Shown: piece after piece, positions 1-5,729 of the stretch
How the letters are laid out: each line of letters begins with the position of its first letter
Position numbering within the stretch: the stretch's first letter is position 1
Source: Dehalococcoidales bacterium
GTDB lineage: Bacteria; Chloroflexota; Dehalococcoidia; Dehalococcoidales; Fen-1064
Reading direction: 5' to 3'
Assembly (NCBI GenBank): GCA_028712845.1
Contig: JAQTPO010000121.1
Location: forward strand, 1 to 5,823
Length of the DNA stretch: 5,823 nt
Notes under the pieces: model-generated
Told to the model about the DNA's origin: nothing
Databases searched by the model: none
The model's input: the letters and a program-made list of their open reading frames with translations, nothing else
Translations under genes and position numbers: made by a program

Positions 1-644
1 GTAGGGCAGGGGGAAAGAATTTCCACGAGAGAATAACCCAGCCCGTCAATCTGTGTCTGGAAGGCTTTGCGGATGGCTTTTTTCGTACGCTGTATATGCG
101 CCGGTGTATTCACTGCCGTGCGTTCGATATAAACGGAGCCTTTAAGCAGAGCGACGATTTCGCTCATTTTTATTGGATAACCTTCCAGTTGGGTGTCTCG
201 TCCAAAAGGAGTCGTGGTGGTGTTCATACCTGTCAGGGTGGTTGGTGCCATCTGACCGCCGGTCATGCCGTAAACCGCATTATTGATAAAAATAGCGGTA
301 ATTTTCTCTCCTCGATTGGCGGCGTGAATGGTCTCTGTCGTCCCGATTGCTGCTAAGTCTCCATCCCCTTGATAGGTGAAGACAATCGCTTCCGGGCAGG
401 CTCTTTTTAGCCCGGTTGCTACCGCGGCGCCTCTGCCGTGCGCCGATTCTGCCATATCCACATCGAAATAATGATAAGCAAAGACGGAACATCCCGGCGG
501 CGGAATCCCGATAGTTCTATCCTGAATGTTCAGCTCATCGATTACCTCACAGATTAGCCTGTGAATGATGGAATGACCGCATCCCGGACAGTAATGAAAT
601 GCTCTTCTTTTTAATGATTTAGGATAGGAATATACTTTCTTCAT
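1..644 (-). CDS. 2-oxoacid:ferredoxin oxidoreductase, beta (thiamine diphosphate) subunit, partial at left edge
   Basis: This is the catalytic thiamine diphosphate subunit of a cytoplasmic 2-oxoacid:ferredoxin oxidoreductase, which turns a 2-oxoacid plus coenzyme A into acyl-CoA, CO2 and reduced ferredoxin. I translated 214 codons by hand; the frame is open to the window edge, so the C-terminus is missing. Visible residues include the CPGCGH motif (C19, C22), C52 in PPGCS and C213 in LSPCP, which match the four cysteine ligands of the beta-subunit 4Fe-4S cluster. The cofactor and magnesium motif runs from G93-D94-G95 to N121-N122, followed by YGMTGGQ (125-131). The GCSVFAYHYFD stretch resembles ketoisovalerate (VorA-like) subunits more than 2-oxoglutarate KorB, but substrate cannot be settled from this. 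The ATG overlaps the alpha stop as ATGA, with no clear ribosome binding site, suggesting translational coupling. A gamma subunit should follow beyond the edge. Confidence 0.93.
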   Translation of the reverse strand, partial: MKKVYSYPKSLKRRAFHYCPGCGHSIIHRLICEVIDELNIQDRTIGIPPPGCSVFAYHYFDVDMAESAHGRGAAVATGLKRACPEAIVFTYQGDGDLAAIGTTETIHAANRGEKITAIFINNAVYGMTGGQMAPTTLTGMNTTTTPFGRDTQLEGYPIKMSEIVALLKGSVYIERTAVNTPAHIQRTKKAIRKAFQTQIDGLGYSLVEILSPCP

Positions 645-1717
645 TTGCTGGTGTCCAGTCCGTTTTGATAATAAAGTCGGGAAATTACACGTAAAATCTC
701 GCTTGGCGTTGAAATGACTCCACCCGGCCTACCGTAAAACGAGATTTCAGCTTTATCCCCCAGCGATAGCTGCACGTCTTCTACCATCTGCCCCATATTC
801 ATTTCGAAAACGAGGAAGTTCCTTGTTTGTTTAGCTAATTCCTGAAGCTTTTCAGATGGGAATGGCCAGAGGGTAGTGGGACGAAGCAAGCCCACTTTCA
901 AACCGTTAGCGCGTGCGTTCTTGATGGCGCCCTTGGCGATGCGGGCGGCGATGCCAAAAGCCACGACGATTAATTTGGCATCATCTACCTGATATGCTTC
1001 GAAGGTAGTTTCTTCTTTCTTAATCAACTGATACCGGCGGAACAAGCTCCAGTTTATTTCCTCGAGTTCCGCAGGATTCGAGGTAAATGTTTTAATAATC
1101 TGACTGGGTCTGCCTTTGGCGCCTCTCAGGGCACGGCTTCTTACCGGCAGGACTTTCGGGGTTTCGTGTTTGAATTCTACCGGCTCTGCCATTTGTCCAA
1201 TCATGCCGTCACCGAGAATGATGACAGGGATGAGATATTTATCGGAAAGTTCAAAGGCACGGTGGGTGTAGTCAGCCAACTCCTGTACCGATGACGGCGC
1301 AAGCACGATGGTGCGATAGTCGCCATGACCGCCGCCACGAGTCGATTGGAAATAATCTGATTGTGCGGCGGAAATACTGCCCAGTCCGGGACCGCCACGG
1401 GACATATTGACAATAACCGCGGGCAGTTCGCAAGCCGCCAGATACGAGATACCTTCTTGCTTCAGACTTATGCCGGGGCTGGATGAAGAAGTCATCGCTC
1501 TGACACCGGCCACACTGGCTCCATAGACCATGTTAATGGCGGAAATTTCACTCTCTGCCTGGATAAAAGTACAGCCCGGTCTTCTACCCAGATTTTTCGC
1601 CATATATTCCGTCAGTTCGTTTTGCGGTGTGATGGGATAACCGAAATAACACTGGCAGCCAGCTCTGATAGCGGCTTCACCGATGGCGGCATTCCCGGTC
1701 ATCAGAACCCTACTCAC
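641..1717 (-). CDS. vorB: 2-oxoacid:ferredoxin oxidoreductase, alpha subunit (VorB/KorA type)
   Basis: This 358-residue alpha subunit is full length for its family (about 350-390). It supplies the pyrimidine-binding domain that completes the thiamine diphosphate site with the beta subunit. The N-terminal domain carries GYPITPQ (26-32), where the family binds substrate, and QAESE (53-57), whose last glutamate is expected to activate the cofactor. A serine run at 77-80 precedes PGISLKQEG, and GGGHGDYR lies at 128-135. The C-terminal transketolase-like domain includes RPTTLWPFP (279-287) and EMNMGQM (305-311). The start is GTG, not ATG. A GAGGTG ribosome binding site sits four bases upstream, and the resulting N-terminus (VLMTGNAAIGEAAIRAG) fits the usual family start. 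The alternative ATG at 1702 would remove five residues. The gene overlaps the ferredoxin gene by 8 bases and the beta gene by 4. Overall similarity is closer to proteins named VorB (branched-chain 2-oxoacids) than to KorA, so the symbol is provisional. Confidence 0.93.
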   Translation of the reverse strand: MSRVLMTGNAAIGEAAIRAGCQCYFGYPITPQNELTEYMAKNLGRRPGCTFIQAESEISAINMVYGASVAGVRAMTSSSSPGISLKQEGISYLAACELPAVIVNMSRGGPGLGSISAAQSDYFQSTRGGGHGDYRTIVLAPSSVQELADYTHRAFELSDKYLIPVIILGDGMIGQMAEPVEFKHETPKVLPVRSRALRGAKGRPSQIIKTFTSNPAELEEINWSLFRRYQLIKKEETTFEAYQVDDAKLIVVAFGIAARIAKGAIKNARANGLKVGLLRPTTLWPFPSEKLQELAKQTRNFLVFEMNMGQMVEDVQLSLGDKAEISFYGRPGGVISTPSEILRVISRLYYQNGLDTSK

Positions 1718-1919
1718 GGTACACCTCGATTGCTACTTCAGGACAGACGATAGCGCAAATCCCGCAACCGGTACAGTTGCCATTCTTATTGAAAGATGCC
1801 GGTATGTAACCAGCCGCATTCACTTTAGTGTGTGAAGTAATCACTGCTTTGGGGCAAAAAGTCATACAGACCTCGCACCCCTTGCAAAGTTCCTGATTAA
1901 TTTCGATATAGCCGTTCAT
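1710..1919 (-). CDS. Two-cluster 4Fe-4S ferredoxin subunit of the 2-oxoacid oxidoreductase
   Basis: This 69-residue bacterial-type ferredoxin carries two classic cluster motifs: C12, C15, C18 followed by C22-P23, and C49, C52, C55 followed by C59-P60. In each, the fourth cysteine comes from the other half of the fold. A 26-residue linker separates the two motifs, longer than in minimal clostridial ferredoxins and typical of delta-type subunits. It most likely passes electrons from the catalytic subunits to a free ferredoxin. The gene is first in the operon; its stop lies inside the alpha gene. The order delta-alpha-beta matches the oorDABC order known from Helicobacter and Campylobacter. The ATG at 1919 has no good ribosome binding site. 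A promoter just upstream predicts a messenger with a very short leader, which may explain this. No transmembrane segment or signal peptide is visible. Confidence 0.92.
   Translation of the reverse strand: MNGYIEINQELCKGCEVCMTFCPKAVITSHTKVNAAGYIPASFNKNGNCTGCGICAIVCPEVAIEVYRE
1722..1727 (-). promoter_or_regulatory. Ribosome binding site for the alpha subunit
   Basis: The minus strand reads GAGGTG four bases before the GTG at 1717, inside the end of the ferredoxin gene. It decides the start in favour of GTG 1717 over the in-frame ATG at 1702, which has no comparable site at normal spacing. Confidence 0.7.
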
Positions 1920-1933
1920 ATTTATTAATCTAC

Positions 1934-1962
1934 ACTGTAAGAGTCTGTGATTTATTTGTCAA
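1934..1962 (-). promoter_or_regulatory. Sigma70-type promoter for the ferredoxin-oxidoreductase operon
   Basis: The minus strand carries a perfect -35 box TTGACA (1962-1957), exactly 17 bases, then TACAGT (1939-1934, four of six matches to TATAAT). Transcription would start near 1927, leaving only about 7-9 bases before the ferredoxin ATG at 1919. The -35 begins 13 bases after the carB stop and I see no terminator between them, so read-through from carB may add to expression. The -10 overlaps a small palindrome, TACACTGTA (1931-1939). Confidence 0.6.
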
Positions 1963-1975
1963 GCATCGCATACGT

Positions 1976-4900
1976 TTATTTTATATCTGCATGGTAGCTT
2001 TGCAGAGACCTGACCCCGACTTTACCCTTACGGTAAGCCGCAATGCCCTTAGCGGCGGCGGAAGCGGCAGCGAGCGTGGTGATATATGGTATCTTGTATT
2101 TAATTGCCGCCTTTCGTATGTAAGAGTCGTCATACTGGCTCAGTTTCCCGATGGGTGTATTGATAACGAGTTGTACCTCGCCGTTTTTGATGGCGTCACT
2201 GACATTAGGGCGGCCTTCATAGATTTTGAGGATAGACTCAGAAGCGATGCCGTGGCTGGCAAGAAATTGACAGGTGCCCTGTGTCGATTTAATCTTGAAA
2301 CCCAGTTCCGCAAATTGTCGGGCGACATCCACCGCCGCCGTACGGTCAGGCGTGGAGACGGTAATTAGCACCGTGCCTTCGATGGGTAATGGTGGTTTTG
2401 CTGCCTCTTCTGCTTTGAAATAGGCGAGACCGAAAGAACTGGCGATGCCCAGCACTTCACCGGTCGACCGCATCTCCGGACCAAGTAATGGGTCAACTTC
2501 CGGGAACATATTAAACGGGAAGACCGCTTCTTTAACGCCGAAGTGCGGGATATGCTTGTGCTTTAATCCCAAATCTTTTATTTTCTTTCCCAGCATCGTT
2601 TGAGTTGCCAGCCGTGCCATTGATACATTGCATACTTTGGAGACCAGCGGTACGGTGCGGGAAGCGCGCGGGTTGGCTTCCAGAACGTACACGATGTCAT
2701 TGCAGATGGCATACTGCATATTCATCAAGCCGACCACGTTCAGTTCACGGGCGATGATTTCAGTATATTTACTGATGGTATCGATGTGTTTTTGAGATAA
2801 GCTTACCGGCGGGATGACACAGGCGGCGTCACCGGAATGTACGCCGGCGAATTCGATGTGTTCCATCACGGCAGGGATAAAAACCTCTTTTCCGTCAGCG
2901 ATAGCATCTGCTTCGGTCTCGATGGCGTTTTCCAGGTATTTATCAATCAGGATGGGACGGTCGGGGGTAACATCAACTGCCGCCGTAACATATGCCTTGA
3001 GCATCTCTTCGTCATGTATGATTTCCATCCCGCGTCCGCCCAGTACGTATGACGGTCGGACAATCAGAGGGTAACCGATACGTTTGGCAATCACCAGCGC
3101 ATCTGCCAGATTTACCGCCATATCGGATTCCGGCATTGGAATGTCGAGTTCAATCATTCTCTTGCGGAACCGGCCGCGGTCTTCAGCAATATCTATTGAA
3201 TCGGGTGTGGTGCCCAGTATTTTAACGCCGTTTTCTGCCAGCTCGGCGGCGATATTCAGCGGGGTCTGTCCGCCGAATTGAACAATAACTCCTTCGGGTT
3301 TTTCTTTATTGTATATACTGAGAACGTCTTCTGTTGTCAACGGCTCGAAATAGAGTTTATCCGAAGTGTCGTAATCGGTGGAGACTGTCTCCGGGTTGCA
3401 GTTAACCATAATTGTCTCATAGCTTTCATCGCGCAGAGTAAAGGCGGCGTGCACACAACAGTAATCGAATTCGATACCCTGTCCGATGCGGTTAGGACCG
3501 CCGCCAAGCACCATCACCTTTTTCTTTTTGCTCGTGGTGGTAACATCAGGGGCGTTATAAGTGGAATAGTAATAAGCAGCATTTTCCACACCGCTTACCG
3601 GCACAGGATGCCATCCCTCTACCACGCCAAGGGAGGCGCGTTTCTGGCGTATGTCTTTTTCCGGAACACCGAGAAGTTTGGCTAGATATTTATCCGCGAA
3701 GCCATCCTTCTTGGCTTGAATGAGCAGTCCATCCGGCAATTTCTTGCCTTTATATTTAAGGATTTTCTCTTCCAGTTCTACCAATTCTTTCATTTGCTGT
3801 ATAAACCAGGGTTTAATGTAAGTTTTCTTATAGAGTTCCTGGATGTCAGCCCCTTTACGTATAGCTTCATACATAATGAATTGCCGTTCGCTGGTGGGCA
3901 CATTGAGCATTTTCATCAGTTCATCCAGCGATTTCTGATGGAAGTTCTTGGCAAAACCGAGTCCGTAGCGTCCGTTCTCCAGAGAACGTATTGCCTTCTG
4001 GAATGCCTCTTTATAGGTCTTGCCGATACTCATTACCTCGCCTACAGCGCGCATCTGTGTCCCCAGTTTGTCTTCGGCATCGCGGAATTTCTCAAAAGCC
4101 CATCGGGAAAACTTAACGACCACATAATCACCTGAAGGCGTGTATTTTTCCAGCGTGCCGTCCCGCCAGTAGGGAATTTCATCCAGTGTTAGACCTGCCG
4201 CCAGTTTAGATGATACCTGAGCGATGGGGAAGCCGGTTGCCTTGGAAGCCAGCGCCGATGAGCGTGATGTACGGGGGTTGATTTCGATGACTACAATCTC
4301 ACCGGTCTCGGGATTATGCGCAAACTGGATATTGGTGCCGCCGATGACCTGAATCGCCTCCACAATCTTGTGGGAATAGACCTCGAGTTTCTTTTGCAGT
4401 TCCGGGGCAATCGTCAGCATCGGCGCAGTGCAGTAGGAATCCCCTGTGTGAACGCCCATGGCGTCCACGTTCTCGATAAAACAAACCGTGATGATTTGAT
4501 TCTTGGCATCACGGACGACTTCCAATTCCAGTTCTTCCCAGCCTTCGACTGATTGCTCGATGAGGATTTGTCCGATAAGACTGGCGGAGATACCGCGGCT
4601 GGCAACCACTCGTAATTCCTCGACATTATAAACTAAACCGCCACCGGTGCCTCCCATTGTGTAAGCAGGGCGGACAACCACCGGATAGCCGAGTTTTAAG
4701 GCAATCTTTTCAGCATCTTCGACGGTATAAACCGCCTCGCTTTCCGGCACGCTAATGCCCAGACTCTTCATCGTTTCTTTGAAGGCGATTCTGTCTTCGC
4801 CGCGCTTAATGGCGTCGATATTAACACCAATCACTTTAACATAGTACTTGGCTAGTACTCCCTTTTCTGCCAATTCGGCGCTGAGGTTGAGTCCTGTCTG

Positions 4901-5176
4901 TCCGCCGAGGTTTGGCAGGATAGCATCCGGTCTTTCCTGTTCTATAATCTGGGTTAGTCTCTCCAGATTAAGCGGTTCGATGTAAGTGACATCCGCCATA
5001 CCCGGGTCAGTCATAATGGTTGCCGGGTTTGAGTTCACGAGCACAATCTTATAACCCAGTGAGCGAAGGGCTTTACATGCCTGTGTCCCTGAGTAATCAA
5101 ATTCACAAGCCTGTCCGATAATAATGGGGCCGGAGCCGATTATCAGTACTTTCTTGATGTCATCACGTCTTGGCAT
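1976..5176 (-). CDS. carB: Carbamoyl-phosphate synthase, large (ammonia-using) subunit
   Basis: CarB makes carbamoyl phosphate from bicarbonate, ammonia and two ATP, feeding pyrimidine and arginine synthesis; ammonia normally arrives by tunnel from the glutaminase CarA. The 1066 residues compare with 1073 in E. coli, and the termini align (start MPRRDDIKK, end HADIK). In order I see the carboxyphosphate ATP-grasp half (about 1-400), the oligomerisation region (about 400-550), the carbamoyl-phosphate ATP-grasp half (about 551-930) and the allosteric MGS-like domain (about 935-1066). Conserved residues include R129, R169, E215, H243, Q284, E298, N300 and R302 in the first half, and R707, GG 713-714, Q821, E833, N835 and R837 in the second. 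In the allosteric domain T965, T968, K984 and N1006 match E. coli nucleotide-site residues T974, T977, K993 and N1015, but E. coli T1017 aligns with P1008. The start has a strong ribosome binding site. carA is not adjacent. Confidence 0.98.
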   Translation of the reverse strand: MPRRDDIKKVLIIGSGPIIIGQACEFDYSGTQACKALRSLGYKIVLVNSNPATIMTDPGMADVTYIEPLNLERLTQIIEQERPDAILPNLGGQTGLNLSAELAEKGVLAKYYVKVIGVNIDAIKRGEDRIAFKETMKSLGISVPESEAVYTVEDAEKIALKLGYPVVVRPAYTMGGTGGGLVYNVEELRVVASRGISASLIGQILIEQSVEGWEELELEVVRDAKNQIITVCFIENVDAMGVHTGDSYCTAPMLTIAPELQKKLEVYSHKIVEAIQVIGGTNIQFAHNPETGEIVVIEINPRTSRSSALASKATGFPIAQVSSKLAAGLTLDEIPYWRDGTLEKYTPSGDYVVVKFSRWAFEKFRDAEDKLGTQMRAVGEVMSIGKTYKEAFQKAIRSLENGRYGLGFAKNFHQKSLDELMKMLNVPTSERQFIMYEAIRKGADIQELYKKTYIKPWFIQQMKELVELEEKILKYKGKKLPDGLLIQAKKDGFADKYLAKLLGVPEKDIRQKRASLGVVEGWHPVPVSGVENAAYYYSTYNAPDVTTTSKKKKVMVLGGGPNRIGQGIEFDYCCVHAAFTLRDESYETIMVNCNPETVSTDYDTSDKLYFEPLTTEDVLSIYNKEKPEGVIVQFGGQTPLNIAAELAENGVKILGTTPDSIDIAEDRGRFRKRMIELDIPMPESDMAVNLADALVIAKRIGYPLIVRPSYVLGGRGMEIIHDEEMLKAYVTAAVDVTPDRPILIDKYLENAIETEADAIADGKEVFIPAVMEHIEFAGVHSGDAACVIPPVSLSQKHIDTISKYTEIIARELNVVGLMNMQYAICNDIVYVLEANPRASRTVPLVSKVCNVSMARLATQTMLGKKIKDLGLKHKHIPHFGVKEAVFPFNMFPEVDPLLGPEMRSTGEVLGIASSFGLAYFKAEEAAKPPLPIEGTVLITVSTPDRTAAVDVARQFAELGFKIKSTQGTCQFLASHGIASESILKIYEGRPNVSDAIKNGEVQLVINTPIGKLSQYDDSYIRKAAIKYKIPYITTLAAASAAAKGIAAYRKGKVGVRSLQSYHADIK

Positions 5177-5183
5177 TGGGTTT

Positions 5184-5189
5184 CTCCTT
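5184..5189 (-). promoter_or_regulatory. Ribosome binding site for carB
   Basis: AAGGAG on the minus strand ends seven bases before the ATG at 5176, the ideal distance. With the conserved CarB N-terminus it fixes the start. Confidence 0.85.
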
Positions 5190-5327
5190 GCAGTTTTAGA
5201 ATAGGTAAATAACTGGGTTGGAACGTAACAGAATGTGGAATAAAAATCCGGATAATGTTTTAATTTGAATTGTGGTTAACCTTTTCGAGTTCACTTTGTG
5301 CATTTTAATAGGCGAAATCTTTTAATG

Positions 5328-5356
5328 ATTATAACCTGCTCGGATAAAATATTAAA
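5328..5356 (-). promoter_or_regulatory. Putative carB promoter
   Basis: A perfect -10 box TATAAT (5333-5328) lies on the minus strand. At 17-base spacing the -35 position reads TTTAAT (5356-5351), only three of six matches to TTGACA, so the promoter may be weak or need an activator. Transcription would start near 5321, giving a carB leader of about 145 bases. The leader is AT-rich and contains small palindromes GGTTAACC (5274-5281) and ATCCGGAT (5246-5253). I see no recognisable riboswitch, attenuator or leader-peptide gene in it. Confidence 0.5.
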
Positions 5357-5362
5357 GTATTG

Positions 5363-5383
5363 TTATTTACATAATGTAAGTAA
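5363..5383. promoter_or_regulatory. 21-base near-perfect palindrome, candidate operator upstream of carB
   Basis: The core TTACAT-A-ATGTAA (5367-5379) is a perfect inverted repeat around base 5373. It extends outward to 5363 and 5383 with one mismatch (5366 against 5380), so nine of ten base pairs match. It lies seven bases upstream of the putative carB -35 and 15 bases beyond the stop of the small gene. The one-base centre and lack of GC pairs or a following T run argue against a terminator. A binding site for a dimeric regulator is the better reading. I cannot name the regulator. Confidence 0.45.
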
Positions 5384-5397
5384 TTTGTTGCAGAAGG

Positions 5398-5622
5398 CTA
5401 TTTTTGAGCCAGTGCGCTCATGAGCAGTTTAGCCAGTTCTTTCCTCTTTTTCTCGTCAGTCAGCCATTCCTGCTTTAGCTTTTTCCATGTGGCAGGGCAT
5501 TCCTTATTTTCCACACCGACAATCTTGTGAAAAGCCTGGTCAATGTTTTTCCTGTTCTGAGGAGTAACCTCTATATTAGCTTCAGCTAAGACGTCTCTCA
5601 GGTGACGAAAATAGCATGATAT
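5398..5622 (-). CDS. Small conserved hypothetical protein (SCYFRHL type), probable ATA start
   Basis: Function is unknown. From the ATA at 5622 the product is 74 residues, lysine-rich and probably mostly helical, with no signal peptide or membrane segment. Landmarks are SCYFRHLRDVL (2-12), IEVT (17-20), IVGV (34-37), ECPATWKKLK (41-50) and a charged tail. The N-terminal C3 and C42 could matter, but two cysteines alone do not prove metal binding. From memory, similar short proteins in methanogens and Dehalococcoidia begin close to MSCYxRHL; I could not check this. The frame could also be opened at TTG 5682 (94 residues) or GTG 5655. However, TTG 5682 is the -35 box and GTG 5655 overlaps the -10 box of the gene's own promoter, so neither is likely to be transcribed. 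A strong ribosome binding site sits seven bases before the ATA. The gene stands alone between the IS end and carB. Confidence 0.65.
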   Translation of the reverse strand: MSCYFRHLRDVLAEANIEVTPQNRKNIDQAFHKIVGVENKECPATWKKLKQEWLTDEKKRKELAKLLMSALAQK

Positions 5623-5629
5623 CTTTTTG

Positions 5630-5639
5630 CCTCCTCCTT
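5630..5639 (-). promoter_or_regulatory. Ribosome binding site of the small gene
   Basis: The minus strand reads AAGGAGGAGG, the strongest such site in the window. Its last GGAGG ends seven bases before the ATA at 5622. No in-frame ATG, GTG or TTG lies at a usable distance downstream. The nearest ATG (5617) is out of frame and stops after 11 codons. Confidence 0.75.
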
Positions 5640-5653
5640 GATTATTTGAAGAC

Positions 5654-5682
5654 ACTTTATCTGTACGAGCAGTAATTGTCAA
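5654..5682 (-). promoter_or_regulatory. Sigma70-type promoter of the small gene
   Basis: TTGACA (5682-5677), a 17-base spacer and TAAAGT (5659-5654) form a good promoter on the minus strand. Transcription should begin near 5647, about 25 bases before the ATA and just ahead of the ribosome binding site. Its -35 context GCTTGACAA is identical to that of the ferredoxin-operon promoter. It lies about 15 bases outside the IS boundary, so it is probably native rather than brought by the IS. Confidence 0.65.
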
Positions 5683-5697
5683 GCTCGTGTCATATTG

Positions 5698-5729
5698 GAT
5701 ACTGTCAAGTATTTTGTGTAAATTTGTAA
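5698..5729. repeat. Putative terminal inverted repeat of the IS
   Basis: This AT-rich segment overlaps the last codons of the transposase (KFTQNT) and runs past its stop to the proposed outer end. It also contains an outward-facing TTGACA (5708-5703 on the minus strand). Assignment rests on position and family resemblance, because the partner repeat is not in the window. Confidence 0.4.

Noticed and set aside
96..356. Open frame of 86 codons on the plus strand
   Set aside because: It lies fully inside the beta-subunit gene, whose motifs (GDG...NN, CPGCGH) are unmistakable. The plus-strand product has no recognisable features.
1920..1975. Possible terminator between carB and the ferredoxin gene
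   Set aside because: The gap contains only the short palindrome TACACTGTA within the -10 box and no GC-rich stem followed by T residues on the minus strand.
1991..2368. Plus-strand open frame of 125 codons opposite the 3' end of carB
   Set aside because: It overlaps the allosteric domain of CarB, which is clearly the coding strand. It looks like a by-product of codon bias.
3278..4135. Two plus-strand open frames of 135 and 139 codons (3278-3685 and 3716-4135)
   Set aside because: Both are antisense shadows of carB, whose protein is conserved across the whole stretch. Neither has a convincing ribosome binding site or known motifs.
5363..5383. Palindrome read as an intrinsic terminator for the small gene
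   Set aside because: The stem is almost all A-T, the centre leaves too small a loop unless pairs are opened, and no T run follows on the minus strand.
5585..5617. ATG at 5617 as the start of the small gene
   Set aside because: It is in another frame and meets a stop after 11 codons. It would need a frameshift at once to reach the conserved protein, whereas the ATA lies in frame at ideal spacing.
5686..5708. TTGACA at 5708-5703 in the IS end as the -35 of a second or hybrid promoter
   Set aside because: At 17 bases downstream the sequence is AGCTTG, and neighbouring spacings give no better -10. The adjacent TTGACA at 5682-5677 has a proper partner.
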